Shown: positions 34,134-44,854 of the stretch, in pieces
Numbering within the stretch: position 1 is the first letter of the stretch
How the letters are laid out: each line of letters starts with the position of its first letter
NCBI RefSeq assembly: GCF_900115125.1
Contig: NZ_FOVJ01000001.1
Coordinates: 1,140,612 to 1,204,611 of the forward strand
DNA from: Nitrosospira briensis
Lineage (GTDB): Bacteria; Pseudomonadota; Gammaproteobacteria; Burkholderiales; Nitrosomonadaceae
Direction: 5' to 3'
DNA length: 64,000 nt
Notes under the pieces: generated by a model
The model's database searches: none
What the model was told of the DNA's origin: nothing
What the model saw: the letters and a program-made list of their open reading frames with translations, nothing else
Translations under genes and position numbers: made by a program

Positions 34134-35546
34134 ATGATAACTAAATTTATTCTGATGGCGCTGCTCGGATTTTCCACTACCGTTTTCGCCCAAATTCAGG
34201 AATTGCCTGATTTTACCGGTCTGGTTGAACGGGAAGGCCCGGCGGTGGTAAATATCAGTACCGTACAAGCATCCAGCGTAGGTAGCCAGGTTTTCCCCGG
34301 AATGCCAAATATCCCTGAGGATGACCCATTTTTCGAATTTTTTCGCCGCCACATGCAGCCTTACGGGAATCCCAGAGACTTTGAATCGAAATCGCTGGGC
34401 TCGGGCTCCATCATCAGCTCGGACGGTTATATCCTGACAAACACGCATTTGGTGGATTCCGCCCAGGAAATCAATGTGAAACTCACTGACAAACGCGAAT
34501 TCCGCGCCAAGCTGATCGGCGCAGATCGCAGAACCGACATCGCGCTTCTCAAAATCGAAGCCACCGGTTTACCCAAGGTGACTAAAGGCGATCCATCAAA
34601 AATGAAGGTCGGTGAATGGGTAGTGGCAATCGGCTCGCCCTTCGGCTTCGAGAATAGCGTCACTGCCGGTATTGTCAGCGCCAAGGGGCGTTCGCTCGCA
34701 CAGGAAAATTTTGTTCCTTTCATTCAGACCGATGTAGCGATCAATCCCGGCAATTCAGGGGGTCCCTTATTTAACCTGAAGGGCGAGGTGGTTGGTATCA
34801 ATTCCCAGATTTATAGCCGTACGGGCGGCTTCATGGGCCTGTCATTTGCCATCCCCATCGACCTGGCGATGAATATCGCCGACCAGTTGATCGCAACAGG
34901 CAAGGTAAGCCGTGGCAGGATCGGCCTTTTGATCCAAGAGGTTACAAAGGAACTTGCGGAATCCTTCGGCTTGCCCAAGCCCAGCGGCGCACTGGTGGCT
35001 TCAGTGCAGAAAGATGGCCCTGCGGATAAAGCGGGGATTGAAGCAAGAGATGTCATTCTGAAGTTTGATGGTAAACCCATCAATGCTTCCGCCGATTTAC
35101 CACGTATTGTGGGGGCTACCAAGCCGGGATCGAAGGTACAGGTGCAACTCTGGCGGAACGGCAGCATTAAGGAACTGACAGTCACGGTGGACGAAATTCC
35201 GCCGGACGAGAAACCTGTAGGTCGCGCGAGTAAACGGGGTAAAGCGCCGGCGGATACAGCCAACCGTATCGGGCTGAGTCTGAGCGAGCTCAGCGCAGAG
35301 CAGAAGAAACAGCTGGAAACGGAGAACGGCCTGCTGGTGGAAGATATGGTGCCGGGCATTGCAAGTCGTGCCGGCATTCAACCGGGTGACGTGATTCTCA
35401 GCATCAACAACCAGGATGTCAGGACTGTCGAGCAATTCAACCAGTTGCTCAACAAGACGCCAAAAGGACGCAACATTGCATTACTTGTAAGGCGTGGCGA
35501 TACCGCGACGTTCATCACGATGAAAATGAATGGCGAAAATAAATAA
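34134..35546 (+). CDS. mucD: DegP/MucD-type periplasmic serine protease
   Basis: 470 residues with a signal peptide (1-19, TTVFAQ). The catalytic triad is His105 (LTNTHLVDSA), Asp135 (DRRTDIALLK) and Ser208 (NPGNSGGPLF). Two PDZ domains follow, at about 255-345 and 375-460. It degrades or refolds damaged envelope proteins and dampens sigma-E signalling. A GGAAG site precedes ATG 34134. It is the fourth gene of the sigma-E locus and overlaps the thioredoxin-like gene that follows. Confidence 0.95.
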   Translation: MITKFILMALLGFSTTVFAQIQELPDFTGLVEREGPAVVNISTVQASSVGSQVFPGMPNIPEDDPFFEFFRRHMQPYGNPRDFESKSLGSGSIISSDGYILTNTHLVDSAQEINVKLTDKREFRAKLIGADRRTDIALLKIEATGLPKVTKGDPSKMKVGEWVVAIGSPFGFENSVTAGIVSAKGRSLAQENFVPFIQTDVAINPGNSGGPLFNLKGEVVGINSQIYSRTGGFMGLSFAIPIDLAMNIADQLIATGKVSRGRIGLLIQEVTKELAESFGLPKPSGALVASVQKDGPADKAGIEARDVILKFDGKPINASADLPRIVGATKPGSKVQVQLWRNGSIKELTVTVDEIPPDEKPVGRASKRGKAPADTANRIGLSLSELSAEQKKQLETENGLLVEDMVPGIASRAGIQPGDVILSINNQDVRTVEQFNQLLNKTPKGRNIALLVRRGDTATFITMKMNGENK

Positions 35547-35817
35547 TATGGCGGCTCCAGGTCCTGACCATGCTCCTGTTCCGCTCACTGTATATGGCCG
35601 GGAGCACTGCCATCTGTGTCAGGATATGATAGCCGCTCTGCAGGAATTGCAGACGCAGCTTCATTTCAGCTTCGACGTGATAGACGTTGACAGCGACGAC
35701 AGTCTCAAATTGCGGTATGGGGAACGCGTTCCTGTACTGGTGGCAGGAGGTGAGGAAATTTGTCATTATCATCTTGATCCTGTTGCGCTGGATGCTTATT
35801 TCACCAAAATTCGCTAG
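35530..35817 (+). CDS. Glutaredoxin/thioredoxin-like protein (DUF836-type)
   Basis: 95 residues with a thioredoxin-fold start LTVYGREHCHLCQDMIAAL, containing a CHLC motif. It is the right length for the small glutaredoxin family of this kind. ATG 35530 overlaps the mucD end; an in-frame ATG 35548 just after the mucD stop is equally possible. It is the last gene of the rpoE operon, and an intrinsic terminator follows at 35877-35898. A role in thiol redox control in the cytosol is likely. Confidence 0.85.
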   Translation: MAKINNMAAPGPDHAPVPLTVYGREHCHLCQDMIAALQELQTQLHFSFDVIDVDSDDSLKLRYGERVPVLVAGGEEICHYHLDPVALDAYFTKIR

Positions 35818-35876
35818 AATGCGAGTTCTTGAATAATAGAGTCACCGGTCTGCACGTACTTGCCGGACCACTCAAG

Positions 35877-35898
35877 AGGGCACATTTGTGCCCTTTTT
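35877..35898 (+). terminator. Rho-independent terminator after the sigma-E operon
   Basis: Perfect 8-bp stem AGGGCACA / TGTGCCCT, loop TT, then TTTTT. Confidence 0.85.
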
Positions 35899-35964
35899 AG
35901 TTGTTCCAATGCAAGTCCATAACGTCATTCTCTCCGATATCCATCCCAAATCCCTGGCCGCTAA

Positions 35965-37758
35965 ATGCAGCACATCCGTAATTTTTCCATCATTGCCCAT
36001 ATCGACCACGGTAAATCCACTCTGGCTGATCGCATCATCCATTTATGCGGCGGCCTATCCGACCGAGAGATGGAGGCGCAGGTGCTCGATTCCATGGACC
36101 TGGAGCGGGAGCGTGGAATCACCATCAAGGCGCAAACGGCCGCGCTTGAGTACAAGTCGCGGGACGGCAATCACTATTTGCTGAATCTGATCGATACGCC
36201 GGGCCATGTCGATTTTTCCTACGAAGTATCGCGTTCGCTGGCTGCTTGCGAAGGCGCGCTCCTGGTAGTGGACGCTTCTCAAGGTGTGGAGGCCCAGACC
36301 GTCGCGAATTGCTACACCGCCATTGAACAGGGCGTGGAAGTCGTGCCGGTGCTGAACAAGATTGACTTACCCGCAGCCGAGCCGGAACGCGTTATTAAAG
36401 AAATAGAAGACATTATCGGCATAGATGCCCAGGAGGCGTTGCGTGCAAGCGCCAAGACAGGAGAAGGCGTACAGGATATTGTGGAAGCGGTGATTTCGCG
36501 TGTTCCGCCACCCAGAGGAGATCCTGCCGCCCCGCTAAAAGCGCTGATTATCGATTCCTGGTTCGACAACTATGTCGGCGTGGTAATGCTGGTGCGGGTA
36601 CTGGACGGGATACTTAAACCTAAAGACAGAATATTGCTCATGGCCAGCAAGGCCATCCACTTGTGCGAGCAGGTGGGCGTTTTCACGCCCAAATCAAAGA
36701 ACCGCGAATCGCTCAGTGCCGGTGAAGTCGGCTTCATCATTTCCGGTATCAAGGAATTGAAATCCGCGAAGGTTGGCGATACGGTAACGTTGGTGGATCG
36801 CCCCGCGCTCGAACCGCTGCTTGGTTTCAAGGAGATAAAACCTCAGGTGTTCGCCGGCCTCTATCCAGTGGAATCAAATCAATACGACGCATTGCGCGAT
36901 GCGCTGGAAAAGCTGAAACTCAACGATTCCTCGCTACAGTATGAGCCTGAAACGTCCCAAGCCCTGGGGTTCGGCTTCCGCTGTGGTTTTCTCGGTCTTT
37001 TGCACCTTGATATCGTGCAAGAGCGGCTCGAGCGGGAATATGACATGGACCTGATCACCACTGCGCCAACGGTGGTGTATCAGATAGTAATGCGCGACGG
37101 ATCGATAGTTGAAATCGAAAATCCGTCCAGAATGCCCGATCCTTCCAAAGTGGAGGAAATCCGCGAACCGATCATTACTGCTACCATCCTGGTTCCACAG
37201 GAATATGTTGGATCGGTCATCACTCTGTGTATCAGCAAGCGGGGGACGCAGAAAAATATGCAATACATGGGAAGACAGGTCATGCTGACCTATGAGATGC
37301 CGCTCAACGAAGTCGTAATGGACTTTTTCGACAGATTGAAATCCACCAGCCGGGGTTATGCTTCGCTTGATTACGAGTTCAAGGAATTTCGCGCTTCCGA
37401 TCTGGTAAAGCTGGATATCCTTATCAACGGCGAGAAAGTAGACGCGCTGTCGCTGATTGTGCACCGGGCCAGCAGCCAGTACCGTGGACGGGAACTTGCG
37501 CAGAAGATGCGCGAACTGATTCCGCGGCAAATGTTCGATATTGCAGTGCAGGCCGCGATCGGCGCTCATATTATAGCGAGAGAGAGCATCAAGGCCTTGC
37601 GCAAAAATGTGCTGGCGAAGTGCTACGGGGGCGATATCAGCCGCAAGCGCAAGCTCCTGGAAAAACAGAAGGCAGGAAAAAAACGGATGAAGCAAGTCGG
37701 CAATGTCGAGATTCCACAGGAAGCTTTTCTGGCAATCCTGCAGGTTGGGGATAAATAA
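35965..37758 (+). CDS. lepA: Elongation factor 4 (LepA)
   Basis: 597 residues, the normal length. G1 is AHIDHGKST, the G2/switch region is [14 protein letters not shown]3 is DTPGHVDF and G4 is NKIDLP. The LepA-specific C-terminal domain ends in [16 protein letters not shown]. It is a ribosomal GTPase acting in translation under stress conditions. It is followed by lepB and rnc, as in E. coli. Confidence 0.98.
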   Translation: MQHIRNFSIIAHIDHGKSTLADRIIHLCGGLSDREMEAQVLDSMDLERERGITIKAQTAALEYKSRDGNHYLLNLIDTPGHVDFSYEVSRSLAACEGALLVVDASQGVEAQTVANCYTAIEQGVEVVPVLNKIDLPAAEPERVIKEIEDIIGIDAQEALRASAKTGEGVQDIVEAVISRVPPPRGDPAAPLKALIIDSWFDNYVGVVMLVRVLDGILKPKDRILLMASKAIHLCEQVGVFTPKSKNRESLSAGEVGFIISGIKELKSAKVGDTVTLVDRPALEPLLGFKEIKPQVFAGLYPVESNQYDALRDALEKLKLNDSSLQYEPETSQALGFGFRCGFLGLLHLDIVQERLEREYDMDLITTAPTVVYQIVMRDGSIVEIENPSRMPDPSKVEEIREPIITATILVPQEYVGSVITLCISKRGTQKNMQYMGRQVMLTYEMPLNEVVMDFFDRLKSTSRGYASLDYEFKEFRASDLVKLDILINGEKVDALSLIVHRASSQYRGRELAQKMRELIPRQMFDIAVQAAIGAHIIARESIKALRKNVLAKCYGGDISRKRKLLEKQKAGKKRMKQVGNVEIPQEAFLAILQVGDK

Positions 37759-37862
37759 CCCAACAAATAGCCGCGCGAATTAAACGCTGCCTCTATCAAT
37801 CGGCAGTTTTTTGCTTCGGTAAAAGGCGTCGGATATTTCTACTAAAAGAATAAGGAACAGGA

Positions 37863-38666
37863 ATGAATTTTCCGCTCATTATGCTGGTACTGCTGGTGAT
37901 TACCGGCAGTATCGCGTTACTTGACCGCTTCGTTCTGCAGCGCCGGCGGGCGGCGGAAGCCCAGGGTCCGTGGTGGGTGGAATATCCGAAAAGCTTTTTT
38001 CCCGTGATTCTTGTCGTCTTCTGTCTGCGCTCGTTCCTGGTAGAGCCTTTCAAAATCCCATCGGGCTCCATGATCCCTACCCTGCTCGTGGGAGATTTCA
38101 TTCTGGTTAACAAATACACCTATGGTATCCGCCTCCCCGTCATCAACCTCAAGGTAATGGACATAAATGAGCCTCAGCGGGGCGAAGTCATGGTCTTTCG
38201 CTACCCCGAGAATCCTTCGATGGATTACATCAAACGCATCATTGGCGTGCCGGGGGATACGGTCACATATCGGGATAAGCACCTGGTTATCAATGGCACG
38301 CCTGTAAAAATGGAGCCGAACGGCGAATACACTTATGTGGAATCCGGTCTGAATTACGTTTACAGCCGTCGCTTTAACGAATCGCTGGGCGATCACAGCT
38401 ATAAAGTCCTGGTCAATCCTGAGGCTCCGGATATACAACTCGCCGGGGTGCGCCCGTTTCCCTTCGACGAAAACTGTTCCTACAATGGGGGTGGCTTTAC
38501 CTGCACGGTACCGGCCGGGAATTACTTCACGATGGGCGACAACCGGGACAGCAGCAGCGATAGCCGGTATTGGGGATTTGTCCCGGAGCGCAATATCGTC
38601 GGCAAGGCCTTCATGATCTGGTGGAATTTCAGCGATCTCAAGCGAATTGGCTTATCTATTGAATAG
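37863..38666 (+). CDS. lepB: Signal peptidase I
   Basis: 267 residues. It has two N-terminal membrane segments, then the Ser/Lys dyad: Ser69 in PSGSMIPTL and Lys124 in YIKRIIGVPGD. Box E is present as MGDNRDSSSDSR. It cleaves signal peptides at the periplasmic face. ATG 37863 is preceded by AAGGAACAGGA. Confidence 0.97.
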   Translation: MNFPLIMLVLLVITGSIALLDRFVLQRRRAAEAQGPWWVEYPKSFFPVILVVFCLRSFLVEPFKIPSGSMIPTLLVGDFILVNKYTYGIRLPVINLKVMDINEPQRGEVMVFRYPENPSMDYIKRIIGVPGDTVTYRDKHLVINGTPVKMEPNGEYTYVESGLNYVYSRRFNESLGDHSYKVLVNPEAPDIQLAGVRPFPFDENCSYNGGGFTCTVPAGNYFTMGDNRDSSSDSRYWGFVPERNIVGKAFMIWWNFSDLKRIGLSIE

Positions 38667-38795
38667 CACCGAGACAAGACCAAAACGGTGCGGCAGGAAT
38701 ACAGGGAAGGTTTTTTGAGACGAGGTATCCGGGAAGCGGGATGAGCATGCGACCGCGAAAGGGAAACTCCCAAATTAAGTTCCGCTTATCAGGAT

Positions 38796-39470
38796 ATGGA
38801 CAGTGACGCACTTTGCCAAAAACTTGGCTACATCTTCAGCCGGCCGGAGTTGTTGCGCCAGGCGCTCACTCATCGTAGCCACAGCCTCCCCCATAACGAA
38901 CGCCTTGAGTTTCTGGGCGATAGCGTGCTTAACTGCGCGGTAGCCGCACTGATATTCCGAAATTTCCCCAATCTTACGGAAGGCAGTTTATCGCGGGTTC
39001 GGGCCAACCTGGTCAACCAGCAGTCGTTGGCTGAATTGGCGCAATCGCTTGAATTGGGCAAGCTGATCAGTTTTGGCGAGGGGGAGCTCAAAAGCGGCGG
39101 AGACCGGCGTCCTTCGATTCTTGCGGACGCTTTGGAGGCCGTGCTCGGAGCGATATATCTCGATAGCGGTTTTGCGCAAGCCGAGAAAGTTGTTACAGCG
39201 CTTTTTGCGCCTTCGCTGCAAGATTGGGATGCCCAAACCCAAGGCAAAGACCCGAAAACCCTTTTACAGGAATACCTTCAGAGTCGCAAGCTTGCGCTGC
39301 CAGTGTATTCCGTCACGGCAACCAGCGGCGAAGCTCACCAGCAGCAATTCACGGTGGAATGCATGATTCCGAAGCCTGACATCCGCACCGTCGGCGAAGG
39401 ACCTTCTCGACGCAGCGCAGAGCAGGAGGCAGCGAAGCGAGCCTATGAACAACTTCTTTCACAGGGTTAG
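38796..39470 (+). CDS. rnc: Ribonuclease III
   Basis: 224 residues. The catalytic signature is [12 protein letters not shown], and the second acidic site lies in [14 protein letters not shown]-terminal double-stranded RNA-binding domain runs from about 155 to 222. It processes rRNA precursors and other duplex RNAs. It sits between lepB and era, the conserved order. Confidence 0.97.
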   Translation: MDSDALCQKLGYIFSRPELLRQALTHRSHSLPHNERLEFLGDSVLNCAVAALIFRNFPNLTEGSLSRVRANLVNQQSLAELAQSLELGKLISFGEGELKSGGDRRPSILADALEAVLGAIYLDSGFAQAEKVVTALFAPSLQDWDAQTQGKDPKTLLQEYLQSRKLALPVYSVTATSGEAHQQQFTVECMIPKPDIRTVGEGPSRRSAEQEAAKRAYEQLLSQG

Positions 39471-39556
39471 CAAATGAAGACAGAGTACGCGGCCCCCTCT
39501 GCGATTTTCAATCTTTTCAAGCCAGGTTGCGCATCTCCCGTGAAGGGCATCCAGCC

Positions 39557-40468
39557 ATGACCGCCGATCTCGACAATTCCGGCAGCCCTGGCCATCGCTG
39601 TGGTTATGTCGCCATTGTGGGCCGGCCGAACGTCGGAAAATCCACGCTGCTTAATAAGCTGATAGGGCAAAAGGTCAGTATCACCTCAAGAAAATCACAA
39701 ACCACCCGGCATCGCATCAATGGCATTCTCACCGATGCGGAGTCCCAGTTTATTTTCGTCGATACGCCCGGTTTTCAGACACTGCATACCAATCGCTTGA
39801 ACAGCGAAATGAATCGCGTGGTTACCCAAAGCATGCGCGATGTGGATGCGGTGATATTTGTAATCGAGGCGATGCATTTTGACGATCGCGACAAGAAGGT
39901 CATCAGGCTTCTGCCTGCCGACCGGCCTGTGATTCTCGCTGTCAACAAGATAGACCGGATGGCCGACAAATCGCAACTGCTGCCCTTTCTCGAAAAAATG
40001 GCGAAGGAATTTGCTTTCGCCGCCATCGTTCCGGTAAGCGCTGAACAGGGAACTCAAGTGCCCGCGCTGATAGGTGCGGTCCGGCCATATCTACCGCACA
40101 ACCCGCCACTGTTCGGGGAAGATGAAATCACCGACCGGGACGAACGCTTTATTGCCGCCGAACTGATTCGCGAAAAATTATTTCGGCTGCTGGGTGAAGA
40201 AATTCCTTATTCCACCAGCGTAGTAATCGATCAATTTACCATGGAAGGTGAACTTCGCAAAATCCATGCCTCCATCATCGTGGACAAGGCAAATCAGAAG
40301 GCCATCGTCATCGGCAAGGGTGGAGAAAAGCTCAAGCTGATCGCCATGACGGCGCGCAAAGATATGGAGGAAAGCTTTGGCGGCAAGGTATATCTCAACG
40401 TCTGGGTAAAAGTGAAAAGCGGCTGGGCAGACGACGCGCAGGTATTGAAGAGCCTGGGGTATGAGTAA
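39557..40468 (+). CDS. era: GTPase Era
   Basis: 303 residues from ATG 39557. G1 is [10 protein letters not shown]3 is DTPGF and G4 is NKID. A C-terminal KH domain contains [14 protein letters not shown]. Era binds the 3' end of 16S rRNA during 30S assembly. A TTG ten codons upstream is less likely, because GAAGG lies before this ATG. Confidence 0.96.
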   Translation: MTADLDNSGSPGHRCGYVAIVGRPNVGKSTLLNKLIGQKVSITSRKSQTTRHRINGILTDAESQFIFVDTPGFQTLHTNRLNSEMNRVVTQSMRDVDAVIFVIEAMHFDDRDKKVIRLLPADRPVILAVNKIDRMADKSQLLPFLEKMAKEFAFAAIVPVSAEQGTQVPALIGAVRPYLPHNPPLFGEDEITDRDERFIAAELIREKLFRLLGEEIPYSTSVVIDQFTMEGELRKIHASIIVDKANQKAIVIGKGGEKLKLIAMTARKDMEESFGGKVYLNVWVKVKSGWADDAQVLKSLGYE

Positions 40469-40471
40469 CCT

Positions 40472-40629
40472 GCGTAGGGCGGAGCAGTGTCTTCCGAAGG
40501 AAGATGCGACCCCGAAGCGGGTTAAGGTGGCCAGACCTGCGCCAAAGGAATCGCTACGATACTTGCGGGCTACCACGCGTAGGGCGGAGCAGTGTCTTCC
40601 GAAGGAAGATGCGACCCCGAAGCGGGTTA
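40472..40629. repeat. Two identical 53-bp repeats between era and recO
   Basis: The copies at 40472-40524 and 40577-40629 are identical and start 105 bases apart. Each holds a perfect TCTTCC-GAA-GGAAGA hairpin and then ACCC-CGAAGC-GGGT. They begin GCGTAGGGCGGAGCAG. They lie in the short era-recO gap; function unknown. Confidence 0.85.
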
Positions 40630-40687
40630 GGGGCGCCCCAACGCCCCAGCTTTATCACGCTTTCTAGTTGCTCTTGGATGCCTCGCT

Positions 40688-41416
40688 ATGACTGCGGATA
40701 AACAGCGGCAAGAGGCCCAGCCCGCATTCGTGCTGCATACCTATCCCTACCGGGAAACCAGCCTAATAGTGGAAGCCTTCACCCGAAATTTCGGACGGGT
40801 ACCACTGATCGCGAAAGGAGCCAAGCGTCCCAAATCCGCACTGAGAGGACTATTGCTGGCATTTCAGCCGTTGCAACTGAGCTGGGGAGGAAAATCCGAA
40901 TTACGCACCCTGTATAAGGCGGAATGGCAAGGAGGCCAGATGCCTCCCCACGGCACCGGCCTGATCTGCGGTTTTTACCTGAACGAGCTGCTGGTACGGC
41001 TATTGCACCGCAACGACCCTCACGAACAACTATTCGTTTACTATCGGGAAGCGCTGGCAGCGTTGAGCGTTCAGAAGGATTACATTCCCATATTGCGCTG
41101 CTTTGAACAGCGCCTGCTGCAAGAACTGGGCTATGCCGTGATGCTCAAGCACGAAGTCGCGTCCGGCAAACCTATTGATCCGAATAAATATTATTCTTAT
41201 GAAATCGAGCGCGGACCGGTGGAATTGAACGGAAGCAGTCAAGCCGAAGGCTTGCCAGTACGCGGCAAAACGCTTCTGGAAATGGAACAAGGCGATTATT
41301 CGGATATATTAACCCGGCAACAGAGCAAACATCTGATGCGCTACATCCTCAACCACTATCTTGGCGAGCAGCCGCTGCATACGCGGCAATTGCTGAAAGA
41401 TCTTCAGCAATTATGA
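40688..41416 (+). CDS. recO: DNA repair protein RecO
   Basis: 242 residues. The N-terminal OB-like domain (FVLHTYPYRETSLIVEAFTRNFGRVPLIAKGAKRPKS) and the C-terminal helical domain are both typical. RecO helps load RecA onto single-stranded gaps with RecR. It follows era, as in many proteobacteria; the usual next gene, pdxJ, is displaced 5.2 kb downstream. Confidence 0.95.
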   Translation: MTADKQRQEAQPAFVLHTYPYRETSLIVEAFTRNFGRVPLIAKGAKRPKSALRGLLLAFQPLQLSWGGKSELRTLYKAEWQGGQMPPHGTGLICGFYLNELLVRLLHRNDPHEQLFVYYREALAALSVQKDYIPILRCFEQRLLQELGYAVMLKHEVASGKPIDPNKYYSYEIERGPVELNGSSQAEGLPVRGKTLLEMEQGDYSDILTRQQSKHLMRYILNHYLGEQPLHTRQLLKDLQQL

Positions 41417-41716
41417 TTGTCGTTATGATGAAGCATTGCTCCGGAACATGCCCGGTTCCGTGAATATTTCTTCTGTTCACCATCTGCAATCACGGGTGAG
41501 CCTGGTACTTTAAATCTCTCGTGGTGTCCCGAATTGCCATTTCATCCTGCTAATTCAAACTTTCTCATTCGGTGAGCTTCCCCCGGCAAGACGGGAACAC
41601 ATCGAGCGGGAGTCAATCAACGGTTACTATATACTGTGTATACAAGGGTGAGCGCAAAAGCTCTTAAGGTAAGGTTTGCTCCTGTTTCCTCATTGCTACC
41701 GATGAGGATGGGATTG

Positions 41717-44020
41717 ATGTTTTCTTACTGGAGAAAAGATCAGCTGAATATTATGAAGCATGATCCAGAATCACACGGACCGATTCTCCCTGATCAGGAA
41801 GGGCGAAGCCAGGCGGAAAGCCCTGCGTCCGCGACAGCCAAAAACGAGGACGCGCTGCTGAATTCCACTACCATAAAAACTTCCCACGTCATTCTTGAGA
41901 CGCGTGAGCGAATCTACCATGAGCTCAGGGAAGCAAAAAAAGCATTGGAGAAAAAAACGGCGGAACTGAATGGTTCACTTTCCATGCTGCGTGCGATCAT
42001 GGAGTCGACAGCCGATGGACTTTTTGTTACAGACAAGCACGGCAACGTGCTTTACTACAACCGAATTTATATGAATATGTGGCCTGTCCCCGGCAAACTT
42101 ATGCGCCGTGCGAGACACCGTTTAATCATTCAGTATTGTTCAGGCCAATTAAGAAATCCTGATGAATTCATGCGCTTGACCCGGGAAATTTATACGACGT
42201 GGCCAACGGAAAGCTTTGATGTCCTTCAGTTTAACGATGGACGGATATTTGAGCAATATACGAAAACCAAAATCCTTGATGGGCAAGATACGGGCCGGGT
42301 CTGGAGCTTCCGCGACATTACTGAACGCAGGCAGGCAGACACCTATAAAGCGCAATTGGCGGCAATCGTCGAGTCCTCGAACGACGCGATAATTGTCAAG
42401 GATCTCAACGGTATTATTACCAATTGGAATGCCGGAGCGGAAGAGATTTTTGGGTATCGTTCGAGCGAAATAATAGGCTCTTCCATATCGGTACTGGTCC
42501 CCCCCGACCGACTGGAGGAAGAGGACCGGATCATGGGCCGCATCAAGAGCGGCAAATCTGCAGATCATTTTGAAACCGTCCGATGGGGAAAGGGCAAGAA
42601 ACCGATTAATGTATCCGTCACGATATCGCCTGTGAAAGATAGCGCGGGCAACATTATCGGCGCATCCAAGATTGCCCGCGATATCACTCAGCGCAAGGAA
42701 TCACAAGAACGTATCGAGTATCTCGCCCATTACGATTCGCTGACAGGACTGCCCAATCGTGCCTTGCTCGCTGATCGCATGAAAATTGCCATCGGAAACG
42801 CGAGCCGATACTCCTTCCGGCTGGCGTTATTATTCGTGGACCTTGACCGCTTCAAGCTGGTCAACGACTCGCTGGGTCATGAAATCGGCGACAAGCTCCT
42901 CAAAACCGTCGCAAAGCGCATGCAATCCATAGTGCGCCGCACCGATACGGTCAGCAGAGTGGGGGGTGACGAATTTATTGTCCTGCTGAACCATATGCAA
43001 ACGGCAGCAGATGCGGCGCGAGCCGCCGAGAAGCTTATTGCAGCCGTGTCTCAGCCCTACCTGATAGAGCAGCATGAGTTGATGCTGACCGCGAGCATCG
43101 GAATCAGCATTTATCCGGATAGCGGCAAGGATGCCAGCAGCATGCTGCGTAATGCCGACGCATCAATGTATTCCGCGAAAGAGTATGGCAGAAACTGCTA
43201 CCGGTTCTATTCCGAAGAATTGACTTCTCTGGCAGCAGACCGGCTGAGTCTTGAACGCGACCTGCGGGGCGCACTTGCGCGCGGCGAAATCTTTCCCGTA
43301 TACCAGCCGCAGATCGAGTTTGGCACGGGGCGGGTTACAGGAGCGGAAGCGCTTATGCGCTGGCGGCATCCAAAGCGGGGATTGGTCTTGCCAGCAGACT
43401 TTATTCCGATAGCCGAGGACAGCGGTTTAATTCTATCTCTTGGGGAGTACATACTGCGGGAATCCTGCCGGCAGGCACGTCAATGGCACGACCGCCATGG
43501 TTTTGACGCCGTGGTTGCAGTGAATGTTTCAGCGGTGCAATTCCGCCAGAACGATTTCACCGATGCTGTATCGCGCGTGCTTGCGGAAACCGGCCTTTTA
43601 CCCGAGCGCCTCGAACTCGAAGTAACTGAAAGCGTTGTGATGCAAGGAGTAGAGTCGGCGGTACAGAAAATGCGTGTTCTTGATGATTCTGGCATAAAAA
43701 TAGCGATTGACGATTTTGGTACCGGCTATTCCAGCCTTTCGTATTTAAGGAATTTTGCTGTGGATCGGCTGAAAATCGATCTGTCTTTTGTTCGTGACAT
43801 CCCGCATCACACTGATGCCAACGCTATCGTCGGCGCCATTGTTACTATGGGTCGAGGACTCGGCTCGCGAGTAATTGCCGAAGGTGTTGAGACAGAAGCG
43901 CAGGCACAGTTTCTACAAAGCGTCCAATGCGACGAAGGCCAAGGCTACCTGTATGCAAAACCCATGAATGCAACTGATTTTGAAGCGTGGCTAAAAACGT
44001 CGAATTCGGGTTCCATCTAG
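41717..44020 (+). CDS. PAS-GGDEF-EAL cyclic-di-GMP enzyme
   Basis: About 767 residues from the chosen ATG 41717 (starts at GTG 41636, ATG 41702 or ATG 41753 remain possible). It has an N-terminal helical part, a first PAS-type domain (reading SMLRAIMESTADGLFVTDKHG), a second PAS domain with a PAC tail, then GGDEF with an intact signature (GGGGTGACGAATTT-type codons at 42962-42976), then EAL (intact at 43346-43354, with DFGTGYSSLSYL). It should make and/or degrade cyclic di-GMP, which controls biofilm matrix production such as the Pel system at the left end. It lies in the recO-pdxJ insert. No membrane segment or signal peptide is visible. Confidence 0.9.
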   Translation: MFSYWRKDQLNIMKHDPESHGPILPDQEGRSQAESPASATAKNEDALLNSTTIKTSHVILETRERIYHELREAKKALEKKTAELNGSLSMLRAIMESTADGLFVTDKHGNVLYYNRIYMNMWPVPGKLMRRARHRLIIQYCSGQLRNPDEFMRLTREIYTTWPTESFDVLQFNDGRIFEQYTKTKILDGQDTGRVWSFRDITERRQADTYKAQLAAIVESSNDAIIVKDLNGIITNWNAGAEEIFGYRSSEIIGSSISVLVPPDRLEEEDRIMGRIKSGKSADHFETVRWGKGKKPINVSVTISPVKDSAGNIIGASKIARDITQRKESQERIEYLAHYDSLTGLPNRALLADRMKIAIGNASRYSFRLALLFVDLDRFKLVNDSLGHEIGDKLLKTVAKRMQSIVRRTDTVSRVGGDEFIVLLNHMQTAADAARAAEKLIAAVSQPYLIEQHELMLTASIGISIYPDSGKDASSMLRNADASMYSAKEYGRNCYRFYSEELTSLAADRLSLERDLRGALARGEIFPVYQPQIEFGTGRVTGAEALMRWRHPKRGLVLPADFIPIAEDSGLILSLGEYILRESCRQARQWHDRHGFDAVVAVNVSAVQFRQNDFTDAVSRVLAETGLLPERLELEVTESVVMQGVESAVQKMRVLDDSGIKIAIDDFGTGYSSLSYLRNFAVDRLKIDLSFVRDIPHHTDANAIVGAIVTMGRGLGSRVIAEGVETEAQAQFLQSVQCDEGQGYLYAKPMNATDFEAWLKTSNSGSI

Positions 44021-44155
44021 GTCACGATTCGTTCGATTTTCCCGACCTTTATCTTTAGTACTTGCCGGATCAGTTCAGACTTATACAGGATGTCTGACCA
44101 AGGGGCAAAAGTGACAGAGCCCAGCGCAACGCCGGGCCCCTACTACCGGCGGTTA

Positions 44156-44854
44156 TCAGGCCTTGCGCCGGACGCCGATCAGACCGGCCAGACCCAGACC
44201 GAGGAGAGCGAGGGTGACGGGTTCAGGAATCTGTCCTACTTGAACAGCTATTGCGGAGCGGTCAACCTCTGCGCCTTGAGTGTCATAAGCTACGAGTGCG
44301 AAGCTGTACTCACCGGGACTGCCGGGATTGAAAGCACCGAAATTCGGAGAAGACATGAGCCCCGGGATGTCGCTATCCAGGAAGTCCATGCCCAGGTTCC
44401 ATGAATCCTGAAATGAACCGGAAAGGCTTATCTGCCCGTGTTCGGATTCCTCGGTATTCAAACCGAAATCAAAATCATAGAAGAGCTTGTAGTTGTAGGA
44501 ATCCGCATCTGCCCCTCCGACATAAAATGCGAAATTCCAGGTGGCATACGGATTGGCAGGAGACGGAGCATGAGTATCTACGCCGGGATTAGCGAAGAAC
44601 GTGCCGGCGCCGTCATTCGTGAGTTCGGGATTGAAATACCGCTGGTGAGCCGTCAGCCCCAGCGTCACGCCGGTTCCGCCCGCTGAACTCCCGATATTCG
44701 TGATCGCAACCGCGTTGTTTGGAATACCGCTGCCACTGAAAGTAGCGCCCGACAGGGTGCCGAAGGTATCAAAGCTTTGGGTGATGGGCGCAGCTAACGC
44801 GTTGCCTGCGAACAGGGCGGTGGCAAGCAGGCTGCTTATTATAGTTCTGTTCAT
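44156..44854 (-). CDS. PEP-CTERM sorting-domain protein 1
   Basis: 232 residues from ATG 44854 (GGAGA upstream). It has a signal peptide (1-22, AGNALAAP) and a Ser/Gly/Asn-rich secreted body. The C-terminal PEP-CTERM tail is IPEPVTLALLGLGLAGLIGVRRKA. Such proteins are processed by an exosortase and are usually exported with exopolysaccharide. No exosortase gene lies in this window. No enzymatic domain is recognised. Confidence 0.88.
   Translation of the reverse strand: MNRTIISSLLATALFAGNALAAPITQSFDTFGTLSGATFSGSGIPNNAVAITNIGSSAGGTGVTLGLTAHQRYFNPELTNDGAGTFFANPGVDTHAPSPANPYATWNFAFYVGGADADSYNYKLFYDFDFGLNTEESEHGQISLSGSFQDSWNLGMDFLDSDIPGLMSSPNFGAFNPGSPGEYSFALVAYDTQGAEVDRSAIAVQVGQIPEPVTLALLGLGLAGLIGVRRKA

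Noticed and set aside
40461..40667. Open frame with a repeated peptide between era and recO
   Set aside because: It is produced by the 53-bp repeat at a 105-base period, a multiple of three; not a real gene.
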